Part shown: positions 25,978-35,616 of the stretch, piece after piece
Layout of the letters: each line of letters begins with the position of its first letter
Position numbering within the stretch: the first letter of the stretch is position 1
Source of the DNA: Amphibacillus sp052055485
Lineage (GTDB): Bacteria > Bacillota > Bacilli > Bacillales > Amphibacillaceae
Reading direction: 5' to 3'
DNA length: 64,000 nt
Assembly (NCBI RefSeq): GCF_052055485.1
Contig: NZ_CP197171.1
Location: 1,984,001-2,048,000 of the forward strand
Translations under genes and position numbers: made by a program
The notes under the pieces: model-generated
Told to the model about the DNA's origin: nothing
The model's database searches: none
Seen by the model: the letters and a program-made list of their open reading frames with translations, nothing else

Positions 25978-26230
25978 TCAAATGAAACCTCAAGCCAAAA
26001 TGTCGAATAGGGCGCCTCTATCCATCAGTTCAAATGAAATCTCAAGCCAAAATGCCGAATAGGGCGCCTCTATCCTTCATTTCAAATGAAATCTCAAGTC
26101 AAAATGTCGAATAGAGAGCGTCTATCTCGCATTTCAAATGAAATCTCAAGTCAAAATGTCGAATACAACCCTTCTATCCATCATTTCAAATGAAACCTCA
26201 AGCCAAAATGCCGAATAGAACGTCTTTAAC
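25978..26230. repeat. Tandem repeat array 2, five units of exactly 52 bp
   Basis: The CGAATA anchor recurs at 26004, 26056, 26108, 26160 and 26212. Each unit carries the imperfect palindrome ATAGGGCGCCTCTAT (or ATAGAGAGCGTCTAT) and the second palindrome CATTTCAAATG. There are no unique spacers. Core and spacing match arrays 1 and 3, although the sequence differs. Confidence 0.9.
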
Positions 26231-26267
26231 TGGTGTTTTATTCCCATTTCTAATACTCACAAAAAGA

Positions 26268-26303
26268 GCTGTTGCATAATTAGCTGGCTAATTATGCAAC
26301 AGC
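26268..26303. terminator. GCTGTTGCA hairpin, right border of repeat array 2
   Basis: Arms of 17 bp (GCTGTTGCATAATTAGC and its exact complement) are separated by only two bases. It is the most perfect member of the border-hairpin family; no T run follows on the plus strand, but the minus strand has one (CTCTTTTT). Confidence 0.75.
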
Positions 26304-26523
26304 CCCAGTCATTTTTGTTCCTTACTATACGAGAAATCAACTGTTTCAGCGTGTGGTAAGCCTAATCTCGTCAATAAATGTTTTTGTTTTTGGAAGCAGT
26401 ATGCTGTCTTTATTGTCACCAGTAAGCCGTGTTACATTGCTATTATTTTTTAAATAAAAAATATCTTCCTCCTTTTTTAATTATGTTGTTCTTCAACATT
26501 AAATATAGAGAATCTTATCAATG

Positions 26524-28311
26524 TTAGCTTGCGTTATCTTCAAAATGACCATTATAAAGCTGATAATAAAATCCTTCTTCTGCTAATAAAGATTGATGTG
26601 TGCCGTTTTCAATGATTTGTCCATCCTTCATGACAAAAATCCGATCAGCTTGTTGAATCGTATTGAGGCGGTGGGCAATTACGATATTCGTTCGCCCTTT
26701 CATTAATGTATTTAAAGCATCTTGGATTTTAAGCTCTGTTACGGTATCAATGCTGCTTGTTGCCTCATCTAAAATTAATATATTCGGATCAGCAAGCAAT
26801 GCTCTAGCAATTGATATCAATTGTTTTTGTCCTTGACTAATGCCACCCCCTTCTTGGGCTAATTTTGTTTCATACCCATTAGGTAATTTGGTGATAAAGC
26901 TATCTGCATTTGCTAATTTGGCAGCATCAACAATGGCTTCATCTGTCGCCTTTAGATCACCATAGCGAATATTATCTTTAATCGTTCCATAGAAGAGGAA
27001 TGGGTCCTGTAAAACAAAACTAATTTGTTTTCGCAATGTTTCTCGGGTCGTGTTCGCGATATCATAATCATCAATTTTTATTGTGCCTTGGTCTGGATCA
27101 TAAAAGCGACAAAGTAAGTTAATAATAGTTGTTTTTCCAGCACCTGTAGGTCCAACTAGAGCAATTGTTTCACCAGGATTTGCATGGAAAGAAAGGTCGA
27201 CAATCGTTCCTTCGTCATCATCATAGGAAAAGGAAACACGATCAAAGTGGATTTCCCCATTCACTTCTGACCATTGATCACCATCAGTTATTTCTTCTTC
27301 ATCAGATTTATCTAATATTTCAAAGACACGTTCTGCCCCAGCAATGGCTGCGAGTAGCTTGTTAAATTGATTGGCAAGATTGTTAAGGGGGCGTGTGAAC
27401 TGTCGTGAATATTGAGTAAAAGTGACGATCACTCCAACTGTGACCATATGATTTAATGCTAAGCCACCACCTACAAAGGCAATCAAGGCAAAGCTAATAT
27501 TATTCAGACCATTCATCAATTTAGGAATAAAGCCAGAATAGGCTTGAGCATAATAACCCGAGCTTTTGAGTTGAGCATTTTTTCCTTCAAAAGTGTCAAT
27601 CGTTTGTTCCTCCTGAGAGAAAATCTTAACGACACTTTGTCCAGCAATCATTTCTTCGATATAACCATTCAACTCGCCTAAATCCTCTTGTTGTTTGCGG
27701 AAATACATACGTGTGCGTTTGGTAATCCATTTCATACCAAAATATAAAAGCGGTACAATTGTCAAGGTAACGACTGTTAAGATAGGACTCAGATAAAGCA
27801 TGAATACCAATGTACCGACAAGTGATAGCAAACTTGAAAAAAGTTGGATCACGGAATCATTCAATGTTTGACTCACGGTTTCCAAATCATTGGTTAATCG
27901 ACTCATCAGGTCCCCCTGTTGTGTTTGATCGAAAAAGCGAATCGGTAATCGATGAAGCTTACTAAACAATTCCTCTCGCATCCGATAAATGCCTTTTTGT
28001 GCAACACCGACCATTAAAAATTGTTGGAACCAGGTCGCAAATGCAGTACCGGCATAAACAAAAGCAAGTAATATCAATAGTTGAATCAGTCCAACTGGAT
28101 CTGTTTCGATCAGGAAATGATCAACAGCATACCCAAGTAAATAAGGAGCTACTAATCTAAGAATTGTACTAGCAGTAACAAAGAAAAGCACGAGGGCAAT
28201 AATGCCTTTGGCTGAGGAAAGATAGCTCCAGATTCGTTTGATTGTTAACCAAGGTCTTTCAGGTTCAGCTCGTTCTGTTTGGTGGATTCGTTGTCCTCTA
28301 GCCATTTGCAT
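26524..28311 (-). CDS. Heterodimeric ABC exporter subunit with intact ATPase site (YfiC/YheH-like)
   Basis: The 595-residue half-transporter has a six-helix exporter domain (about 35-320) and an ATPase domain with Walker A GPTGAGKTT, Walker B ILILDEATSSID with the catalytic Glu, and the H-loop AHR. Its signature is ISQGQKQ, deviating from LSGGQ. It overlaps the partner gene by 14 bases. In such pairs (BmrCD, YheIH, YfiBC) one ATP site is active and one degenerate; here this subunit supplies the active Walker motifs. Likely a multidrug or lipid/peptide exporter. The true start may be the second in-frame ATG (MARGQ), two codons on. Confidence 0.92.
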   Translation of the reverse strand: MQMARGQRIHQTERAEPERPWLTIKRIWSYLSSAKGIIALVLFFVTASTILRLVAPYLLGYAVDHFLIETDPVGLIQLLILLAFVYAGTAFATWFQQFLMVGVAQKGIYRMREELFSKLHRLPIRFFDQTQQGDLMSRLTNDLETVSQTLNDSVIQLFSSLLSLVGTLVFMLYLSPILTVVTLTIVPLLYFGMKWITKRTRMYFRKQQEDLGELNGYIEEMIAGQSVVKIFSQEEQTIDTFEGKNAQLKSSGYYAQAYSGFIPKLMNGLNNISFALIAFVGGGLALNHMVTVGVIVTFTQYSRQFTRPLNNLANQFNKLLAAIAGAERVFEILDKSDEEEITDGDQWSEVNGEIHFDRVSFSYDDDEGTIVDLSFHANPGETIALVGPTGAGKTTIINLLCRFYDPDQGTIKIDDYDIANTTRETLRKQISFVLQDPFLFYGTIKDNIRYGDLKATDEAIVDAAKLANADSFITKLPNGYETKLAQEGGGISQGQKQLISIARALLADPNILILDEATSSIDTVTELKIQDALNTLMKGRTNIVIAHRLNTIQQADRIFVMKDGQIIENGTHQSLLAEEGFYYQLYNGHFEDNAS

Positions 28312-30028
28312 TCACCCCTTCGGTATACTGTGATTGATATATTTGCTGGTAAAGGGAGCTTGTTTCTAATAATGAATGATGATCACCATAGGCGGCCATT
28401 TTGCCATTTTCTAATAAGAGAATATGATCAGCACCAAGTAAGGTTGATATTTTTTGTGTAATGATAAAGGTTGTACAAGATAATTGCTTAATTGCTGCCA
28501 AAATCTCTGCTTCTGTTTGAAGATCAAGTGCACTCGTACTGTCGTCAAGCAAGAGAATTTCTGGCTTGCGTATTAACGCACGTGCAATTGAAAGGCGTTG
28601 TTTTTGACCGCCTGAAAAATTGACACCACGTTGCCCGATTATTGTTTGATATTGGTCTGGCTGTTTCATAATAGTTTCATGGATTTGAGCAGCTTTAGCT
28701 GCTTCAATAATTTGATGGGCTGTTGCCTCTGGATGACCCCAACGGATATTTTCCATAATCGTACCAGAAAAAAGCCGTGATTCCTGAGGAACATAGCCTA
28801 TTTTCTCACGGAGTGCTTTTAATTTTAATGATTGTAGCGGCTGGCCATTGAATAAAACTTGTCCTATTGTTGGATCATATAATCTAGGAATCAATTGAAA
28901 CAATGTTGTTTTTCCTGAGCCGGTTGCACCAATGACTGCAACTGTTTCTCCTTGTTTAATCTGTAAATTAATCTGATCTAAAACGATTGTTTTTTTATTT
29001 GGATAAGAAAAGGACACATTTTCAAACACAAGCTGATGTTGATTTGGCGCTGTGTGACTGATTGCTTGGTCACCATCAACGAGATCGATTTCTTCAGTTA
29101 ATATGTCATTAATTCTGTCCTTTGATGCTTGCGCCCTTGAAAAGGCAAGGAGAATAAAAGTCATCATCGAAATAGATTGCATTGTTCGGGTCGCATAGTT
29201 AATAATCGCAACGACTTCACCGACACTGTTTGCTTGATTAGCAACTTGAATATGACCAAACCAGAGGATGATCAGAATGCTTAAATTCATAACGACCATT
29301 ATAATTGGACCGCTGATTTGCATGAAACGTAGAGTATAGATTGTTAAATCTCTTAAAGATAGACTTGCTTCAGCAAAATTCTTTTCTTCATGATCACTGC
29401 GTAAAAAAGCTTTTATTAGGCGCATAGCCGTCAGATTCTCTCGCATGACATTATTCACATTGTCTAATCGATGCTGGACGCGTCGAAATAAAACAATCCC
29501 TTTTCTAGTTAGCCATATAACGAAAAGGACAAGAATTGGCATTGTTAATAGTAGGATAAGTGACAATTTCCAATCAACAATGATTGCTAAAGTAGTGCTT
29601 CCAACAATGAGAAGGGGTGCACGACTGCCAATACGCAGAGACATATGCACGATAGATTGAAGCTGTGTCACATCATTGGTTAATCTTGTAATTAACGATG
29701 AAGTCGGGAAACGATTGAAATTTTTAAAAGAAAAGGTTTGTACCTTTGAGAAGGTAGCCTGTCGCAAATCATAGCCAAAGCTTTGACTGACATGGGAGCT
29801 AAAGAATGAATTAATAATTCCAGCAAGAAAACTAATCCCAGCGAGAATAATTAAAATAATCCCCCATAGTGAAATCTCTTGAAAATTCTGTACTCGAATC
29901 CCATCATCGATAATTCGCGCGATAATTAATGGAGATGCAAGTTCAACAGTTAATTCAATAAGCATAAGTGTGAATGCGATAATGATCGGTAATTTATAAG
30001 CGGTTAAAAATGAAAAAGCTTTTTGCAT
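28298..30028 (-). CDS. Heterodimeric ABC exporter subunit with degenerate ATPase site (YfiB/YheI-like)
   Basis: The 576-residue half-transporter has a membrane domain (about 15-310) and an ATPase domain with Walker A GATGSGKTT and a canonical signature FSGGQKQ. The residue after Walker B is Asp (LLLDDSTSALD) instead of the catalytic Glu. The switch His is replaced by Gln (ITQK). These changes make its own site degenerate, as in other heterodimeric exporters. The start is MQKAFSFL at 30028. A longer open frame to 30295 runs over the 3' end of comK and lacks exporter similarity, so it is rejected. It forms an operon with the following subunit gene. Confidence 0.92.
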   Translation of the reverse strand: MQKAFSFLTAYKLPIIIAFTLMLIELTVELASPLIIARIIDDGIRVQNFQEISLWGIILIILAGISFLAGIINSFFSSHVSQSFGYDLRQATFSKVQTFSFKNFNRFPTSSLITRLTNDVTQLQSIVHMSLRIGSRAPLLIVGSTTLAIIVDWKLSLILLLTMPILVLFVIWLTRKGIVLFRRVQHRLDNVNNVMRENLTAMRLIKAFLRSDHEEKNFAEASLSLRDLTIYTLRFMQISGPIIMVVMNLSILIILWFGHIQVANQANSVGEVVAIINYATRTMQSISMMTFILLAFSRAQASKDRINDILTEEIDLVDGDQAISHTAPNQHQLVFENVSFSYPNKKTIVLDQINLQIKQGETVAVIGATGSGKTTLFQLIPRLYDPTIGQVLFNGQPLQSLKLKALREKIGYVPQESRLFSGTIMENIRWGHPEATAHQIIEAAKAAQIHETIMKQPDQYQTIIGQRGVNFSGGQKQRLSIARALIRKPEILLLDDSTSALDLQTEAEILAAIKQLSCTTFIITQKISTLLGADHILLLENGKMAAYGDHHSLLETSSLYQQIYQSQYTEGVNANG

Positions 30029-30119
30029 AATTTTAAAAAAACCCCTTTCGATGTCATTATACTGAATTTGTGTAAAAACCGTAAATGAATTGAATGGGGG
30101 TTGTATACTAAAAATTAAG

Positions 30120-30590
30120 TTAAGTTTGTTTAAAATAAAGATGATATCTATATAAATGGGCACAGAGCTTTTCCATTCTATGTTTTGAAAGTTGAACGCG
30201 TAATACTTTGCCATTTTTATAATAAATGATTGAAAAGCGATCACGTTCTTCGATTTCTTTGATATGTTTGGTAATGACCCAGATACAATTTTCATTTCGT
30301 GGTGATTGAGTAGGAAAGGTATATAAATCTCGATTCGGATCGATCGGAATAGGTGGATTTTGTTTTAAATTAAAAATGACTTTCATTGCTTGAGCTCGTC
30401 CTTGATAGGATGAGCCACTTCGTAGGCAGGCTTGTTCAATAATTTTATATCCTTTCTGCATTGTATAATGTGTCTGATTGAGCTCTTCGACTTCTGATAC
30501 TGCATCTGGTCTGTTAGCAGCGCGAATATATAATGTTTGATCATTTATTCGGTAGAATGCTGACCTGAGATCTATTTGACACACCTCCAT
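30120..30590 (-). CDS. comK: ComK-family competence transcription factor
   Basis: The 156-residue protein shows the ComK core: IIEQACLRSGSSYQGRAQA, NPPIPIDPNRDLYTFPTQSP, CIWVITKHI and the YYKNGK..RVQLS segment. Bacillus subtilis ComK has 192 residues; this one lacks most of the C-terminal tail that serves MecA/ClpCP-mediated degradation. ComK binds AT-boxes and switches on DNA-uptake genes. The ATG at 30590 sits inside a perfect GGAGGTG ribosome site, which is spaced six bases from an in-frame ATA (codon 6). Translation may therefore start at that rare codon, or the SD-like string is coincidental. The gene is alone, upstream of the ABC exporter pair. Confidence 0.85.
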   Translation of the reverse strand: MEVCQIDLRSAFYRINDQTLYIRAANRPDAVSEVEELNQTHYTMQKGYKIIEQACLRSGSSYQGRAQAMKVIFNLKQNPPIPIDPNRDLYTFPTQSPRNENCIWVITKHIKEIEERDRFSIIYYKNGKVLRVQLSKHRMEKLCAHLYRYHLYFKQT

Positions 30591-31135
30591 CTTAATTTTA
30601 ATGTTATTCAGTTAATAGCCATCTTGTTAAGATCAATGCTGACGACCACTGTCCTCCTTTATGGCAAATATTACACTTTTACTAAGTATTATAGCACACA
30701 CCCAAAGACTTATGTGAAATTTGTTACAAATATCATAAATAAAAGTTATTAAGCAAAAGCTCCTAATTAAAGTCATCGAATTGTTCGTGGATCAGACTGG
30801 TGCTAAATGAATTTAAGATAATTTTTATGACGAAAAGTAACAAACTAGATATGGATAATTAGCATTTTTTGAAAAAATTAGCGTAAGGTATATTAATCAT
30901 TGTTTCATCCATACTTCAGATCAGCTAGTGAATAGATATTGACTCTTCTCTAGTGATAACTACTTTGTTTTACGCACGGTTATCTGTGATAAATAGGTCT
31001 TATTTCCTTTCTTCCAATAAATACTTCTCTTAATATTAAATATCCAATGTGATTGAGTGCTTTTGTTGGCATATAGAAAAAACAACCAAGAGGGGGTTAT
31101 TGTGTTTACTTACAGTTATATATAGCCTTTGTTCA

Positions 31136-31175
31136 GTTGCTAGTATATGTGATGAAGTGAACATATACTAGCAAC
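31136..31175. repeat. Perfect 14-bp inverted repeat
   Basis: GTTGCTAGTATATG (31136-31149) and its exact complement (31162-31175) surround a 12-base loop. There is no T run. The stretch 30591-31422 otherwise shows no gene. Confidence 0.7.
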
Positions 31176-31422
31176 ATGAACGTATAGTTATGCTAGAATG
31201 GAAGGTGAATCAATCATTGCCAAAGTTTTAATATTACATTTAAGCAAGAGAATGATTAGCTGTATATGTGTCGGAGATAAGTGAGACCATTATTAACTAT
31301 ATTTCAAATTAATAGATTCTCTTAATATTAAAAAAAGTACGACTAAAAAAGTGATTTATTGTTCACAAAATTGCCAAATATGCTATAGTCGAGTTAAGAA
31401 AAAAAAGAAGAGGGGGATGGAG

Positions 31423-32322
31423 ATGTTTTGTTCAAATTGTGGGAAAGAAAATGAAGAAAATGCGAAGTTCTGTATTGGATGTGGCAAAGAACTTATGCCT
31501 GTAACCGATGAAAAGACGGATTCAACTGAAGAACAAGTTTGGTCAGATTTTGTCGGTAAAAATTATGATTATTATAAATATAAATGGGCGCAAAAAGATG
31601 ACCCAGCTAGGGCACCAAGCTGGAACTGGGCAGCTTTTCTACTAGGTATTTTTTGGTTAGGTTATCGAAAGATGTATAAGCCGATCTTTATCTTAATTGG
31701 TGTTTTTTTAATTGGAGATTTAATTGAAATATTAACAGGATACCATGACTTGGCTGTACACGCTGCTACTTATTTACCTATGATTTGTTATGTGATGGTA
31801 GGTATCTATGGAAATGCCCTTTACTATAAGCATGCTCAAACTCAGATTGCTAGAGCTAGAGAATCCTATGATGATAATATGGTCAAATACACTGGAGGCA
31901 CATCTGGCAAGGGCGTTGCTGGAGCTATTGGAATATTAGCTGGTTATTTTATTATTTTTACAATTTTACTTTCGATCTTTACAAGTGGCTCTATTGTGTT
32001 TGGAGCTAATGAAGGATCGCATGGTGTAACAGATATTAAAAGCAGCTTTTCTGCAGACGAAGAAATTTTCTATGAGGTTGACTTTGGTGAAGCAGCAGAC
32101 GTTTCATCAGTTGATGTTCATCTTATTCAAGAGGATAATGGTAATGAGCTTGTCTATGCACAATTTGAAGAATGGGTGGAACCTGACTGGACCGGCTTCT
32201 ATAATTACTTATATGATCCTGATTATGACTTCTTAGAATCTGGCAGTTATATTGTCCGAGTTTATCGTGATGGTGATTTATTGAGTGAAGGGAGCTTTGA
32301 AATTAAAGGCACTGTTTATTAA
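31423..32322 (+). CDS. Zinc-ribbon membrane protein with DUF2628-like domain
   Basis: The 299-residue protein starts MFCSNCGKENEENAKFCIGCG, a four-cysteine zinc ribbon (C3, C6, C17, C20). A soluble linker follows, then a DUF2628-like region (WAQKDDPARAPSWNWAAFLLGIFWLGYRKMY) with three membrane segments (about 70-145). Another helix (about 173-195) and an extracellular C-terminal domain of about 95 residues rich in acidic and aromatic residues complete it. The ATG at 31423 has AGAGGGGG six bases upstream; longer frames lack a site. It is a single gene with a terminator. Function is unknown; the C-terminal domain looks like a small beta-sandwich. Confidence 0.8.
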   Translation: MFCSNCGKENEENAKFCIGCGKELMPVTDEKTDSTEEQVWSDFVGKNYDYYKYKWAQKDDPARAPSWNWAAFLLGIFWLGYRKMYKPIFILIGVFLIGDLIEILTGYHDLAVHAATYLPMICYVMVGIYGNALYYKHAQTQIARARESYDDNMVKYTGGTSGKGVAGAIGILAGYFIIFTILLSIFTSGSIVFGANEGSHGVTDIKSSFSADEEIFYEVDFGEAADVSSVDVHLIQEDNGNELVYAQFEEWVEPDWTGFYNYLYDPDYDFLESGSYIVRVYRDGDLLSEGSFEIKGTVY

Positions 32323-32334
32323 ATTGAATAGGGT

Positions 32335-32370
32335 AAGACAGCCTCATCATTGTGATGGGGCTGTCTTTAT
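32335..32370 (+). terminator. Terminator after the zinc-ribbon gene
   Basis: AAGACAGCCTCATCA pairs with TGATGGGGCTGTCTT (G.T pairs allowed) with a TTG loop, then T-rich sequence. The 450 bases from 32371 to 32819 hold no gene that I can see. Confidence 0.85.
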
Positions 32371-32819
32371 TTTAATTATCGTTTTCACAGATTTTTAGAA
32401 CGAGAAAATCTATTTTTTAGATGTGAAAGTTAACCAAATTCGCTAATCGATAGAATAAGGGGGAAGATAAGATTCTCCCTTCCCCTTGTTAAGTATAATA
32501 GGGGAGATTTCATTAGTAAGACGTCAGGTGAAGGAATTTTCCACAGTTATAAGTGATCGAAGCGGTCTTTAAATCGAAAGGGAGTTCTGATGACTGCTAA
32601 AGAATGATCAGACCTCAATTTGGTTAAGCATTGAATTCTAGATAGGGGATTTTTTACATTAAAATATCAGAGGGAAGGGATGATTTCCAAAAAGTCCGTT
32701 AATGGAAATGATTCGAATCGATCGTTTTTTAAGAGATTTGCCAAAATAATTTGACTGTCAAATGATCAAAAGTATAGTAAACTATCATTGAAACCACAAT
32801 TCTTAGGAGGAGATACGAA

Positions 32820-33803
32820 ATGAGATATAACTTATTAGGTAAAACCGATTATCGTGTAAGTGAATTAAGTTTTGGAACGTGGGCAATTGGTGGAGCGTGG
32901 GGGAAAACCAATGATAAGGAATCATTACGAGCGTTGGACAGGGCCATTGATGCAGGGGTGAATTTCTTTGATACAGCTGATGTGTATGGCGATGGTCATA
33001 GTGAAGAATTACTTGCTAAGGCAACCAAAGGAAAAGAAGATCAAATTTATATAGCTTCAAAATTCTGTCGAGCAGGTGATATCCATGACCCTGAGAATTA
33101 TTCAGAGCAAACGGTTACTCGATACTTGGAAAATACCTTAAAGCGTTTAGAACGCGATACTCTTGATTTATATCAAATTCATTGTCCGCCGATTGAGATT
33201 TTGCAAGATGGTCAAGTTTTTTCTGTTTTAGATCGCTTAAAGGAAGCAGGAAAAATTCGTCATTATGGGGTCAGTGTTGAGACAGTTGAAGAAGGTTTAT
33301 TATGTTTAGAAAATGATAATGTCAGTACTTTACAGGTTATTTTTAACATGATGAGACAAAAGCCCCTTCAATCACTTTTCCCACAAGCAAAGGAAAAAAA
33401 TGTGGGTATCATTGCCCGTGTACCTTTGGCAAGTGGACTGTTGACAGGCAAATTCAGTCTAGATCATCAATTTGAACAAGACGATCATCGACATTTTAAT
33501 AAAGATGGCGAGGCATTTAATGTAGGAGAGACATTTGGTGGTATTGAATTCCACAAAGGTGTAGAACTAAGTGAACAACTGAAATGGATTGCTGAAGGTC
33601 GAGGCAATATGGCGCAAGCAGCTCTAAAATGGATTTTACAGCAATCAGGTGTTTCAACCGTTATTCCTGGTTTCAAAAATACAACTCAAGTAGAAGACAA
33701 TTTAGGGGCAATTAATGTTCGATCTTTTACAGAAGAAGAGTTAAATCGAATTGAATCCTTTTATGCTCAAGAAGTTCACAACTATATTCGCGGGTCTTAT
33801 TAA
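32820..33803 (+). CDS. Aldo/keto reductase
   Basis: The 327-residue TIM-barrel oxidoreductase has the catalytic tetrad D51 (FFDTADVYG), Y56, K81 (IASKF) and the His of LYQIHCP. The C-terminal NADPH site is visible as STVIPGFKNTTQVEDNLGA. It belongs to the bacterial general-stress/YhdN-like AKR branch that reduces aldehydes and ketones with NADPH. TTAGGAGGAG precedes the ATG. It is a single-gene unit; neighbours give no hint of a specific substrate. Confidence 0.92.
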   Translation: MRYNLLGKTDYRVSELSFGTWAIGGAWGKTNDKESLRALDRAIDAGVNFFDTADVYGDGHSEELLAKATKGKEDQIYIASKFCRAGDIHDPENYSEQTVTRYLENTLKRLERDTLDLYQIHCPPIEILQDGQVFSVLDRLKEAGKIRHYGVSVETVEEGLLCLENDNVSTLQVIFNMMRQKPLQSLFPQAKEKNVGIIARVPLASGLLTGKFSLDHQFEQDDHRHFNKDGEAFNVGETFGGIEFHKGVELSEQLKWIAEGRGNMAQAALKWILQQSGVSTVIPGFKNTTQVEDNLGAINVRSFTEEELNRIESFYAQEVHNYIRGSY

Positions 33804-33918
33804 CTATAATATGGTAGTCTTTAGATAATAATATGTCAACTTATGTTGAATAATTCCTAAATATTCGCTATGATTAAAGTATATATGTGAGATTCATAGA
33901 CGAATATGGGGGGATTTG

Positions 33919-35616
33919 ATGATGAAAAAAACAGCTAACTTTAAGAAACTGGGTACACGATTAATTATTGGATTTGGTATTATTATTATTTTAGTAATTA
34001 GCTTGAGCAGTATTAATGTTTTATCAATCTATCGAATTAATAATAGTACGGAAGCAATCATTAATGAGGATTTAGAATTACTAACGATAGATGAGCAATT
34101 ATCATCTAATATGCTTAAACGACTCAATTATTTGCAAGCATTTGCTTTAACAGGTAATGTGGCCTATCAAAATGCTTTTCTTGATAATACATCTGAGAGC
34201 CTTGAGTTAGAGCAAACGGCATTAGAAAGAAGTGATTCCGAGCATTTACAAACAGTAATTGATAAGAAAACAAATTGGGGACAATTAGCAGATCAGTTTT
34301 TTAAATTATATGATGATGGGAATGAGACAGAAGCCCTAAGAGTATTTGAAGACCAGATTATGCCAACTGGTATGGGGTTAATTAGTGACTTTGAAGGCAT
34401 GGCTAGTAAACGAGAAGCACAAATCAGTGGATTAGGCAATCAGATCACCGAAGCTGGTCAATTGACTTTAAATACGAGTCTTTATATTTCAGTTTTGGTT
34501 ATTATTGTTGGATTAGTGACCGCATTTATTACAACACGCGTGATTTCAAGACCTATTAAACGATTAACAAAGCAGATGTTGACGATTGCTTCAGGAGATC
34601 TTTCTACACAAATAGAAGAAACAGATCGGCGTGATGAATTGGGACAACTTGTTCAAGCGACTGGTCAAATGGCAACAAACATGCGTAAATTGTTATTAGA
34701 AATTCAGAACGTTTCAAATACGGTAAGTGGTCATAGTGATTCTTTAACAAAAACAACCAGTGAAGTAACTGAAGGAGCAGAACAAATTTCAGTTACGATG
34801 CAGGAATTAGCCTCAGGCTCAGAAACACAAACGGCGCATTTGAATGACCTTTCTACAAATACGAATGAGTTTGTTTCAACTGTTTCTGTTGCGCAACAAC
34901 TCGGTGAATCTGTTGCAAATGAATCTAAAGATGTTCGTAACTTATCTGTAAAAGGTGCTGGTTTGATGGAGAATTCAATCGAACAAATGCGGGAGATCGA
35001 TTCCATCGTTCATGACTCTGTTGAAAAAGTCGTGAGTTTAAATAATCAATCAAAGGAAATTTCAAATATTGTCTCTGTCATTCAGGATATTGCTGAACAA
35101 ACAAATTTGCTCGCTTTAAATGCTTCAATCGAAGCGGCTCGTGCTGGAGAGCAAGGGAAGGGTTTTGCTGTAGTTGCTGAGGAAGTTAGGAAGCTTGCAG
35201 AACAAGTTGGCAGCTCAGTTCAAGATATTACCCAAATTGTTTCTGGTATTCAAAATGAGTCTCAATCAGTTAAAATAACTCTAGAAGATAGTTATCAACA
35301 AGTTCAACAAGGAACGAATCAGATTGGAGAAACAAGTAAAACATTCCACAACATTGACAATGCAATTGGTAAAATGACAACTGATATTCAACAAATTACA
35401 GATCAATTAACCAATATGTTATCTGTCAGCCAAACACTATCTGGTTCTGCTGAGGAGATTGCTTCGATTTCTGAAGAATCAGCTGCCGGTGTTGAAGAAA
35501 CCTCAGCATCAGCTGAAGAGGTGACAAGTTCAATGGGTGAAATTTCATCAAATTCAACGGGCTTAGCTAACCTAGTTGAAGAATTGAACCAATTGATCAG
35601 ACAATTTAAACTATAG
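33919..35616 (+). CDS. Methyl-accepting chemotaxis protein
   Basis: The 565-residue chemoreceptor has a first helix (about 14-36), an extracellular four-helix-bundle domain of about 150 residues, a second helix (about 190-210) and a HAMP domain (about 211-265). A long cytoplasmic signalling coil carries the invariant hairpin tip (EQTNLLALNASIEAARAGE, GKGFAVVAEEVRKLAEQ). The C-terminal SSMGEISSNSTG segment includes candidate methylation sites. No chemotaxis kinase genes lie nearby. ATG is at 33919 (or 33922) after GGGGGG. The ligand is unknown; a sugar signal would fit the neighbourhood but is only a guess. Confidence 0.93.
   Translation: MMKKTANFKKLGTRLIIGFGIIIILVISLSSINVLSIYRINNSTEAIINEDLELLTIDEQLSSNMLKRLNYLQAFALTGNVAYQNAFLDNTSESLELEQTALERSDSEHLQTVIDKKTNWGQLADQFFKLYDDGNETEALRVFEDQIMPTGMGLISDFEGMASKREAQISGLGNQITEAGQLTLNTSLYISVLVIIVGLVTAFITTRVISRPIKRLTKQMLTIASGDLSTQIEETDRRDELGQLVQATGQMATNMRKLLLEIQNVSNTVSGHSDSLTKTTSEVTEGAEQISVTMQELASGSETQTAHLNDLSTNTNEFVSTVSVAQQLGESVANESKDVRNLSVKGAGLMENSIEQMREIDSIVHDSVEKVVSLNNQSKEISNIVSVIQDIAEQTNLLALNASIEAARAGEQGKGFAVVAEEVRKLAEQVGSSVQDITQIVSGIQNESQSVKITLEDSYQQVQQGTNQIGETSKTFHNIDNAIGKMTTDIQQITDQLTNMLSVSQTLSGSAEEIASISEESAAGVEETSASAEEVTSSMGEISSNSTGLANLVEELNQLIRQFKL

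Noticed and set aside
26330..26500. Short minus-strand reading frame after a GGAGGAAG site
   Set aside because: The frame (YLKNNSNVTRLTGDNKDSILL) has no standard start codon and no recognised family. It could be a gene remnant but cannot be supported.
28298..30295. Long form of the ABC exporter subunit (665 residues)
   Set aside because: The first 89 codons overlap the comK coding region on the same strand in another frame and have no exporter similarity. The start at 30028 gives the normal length.
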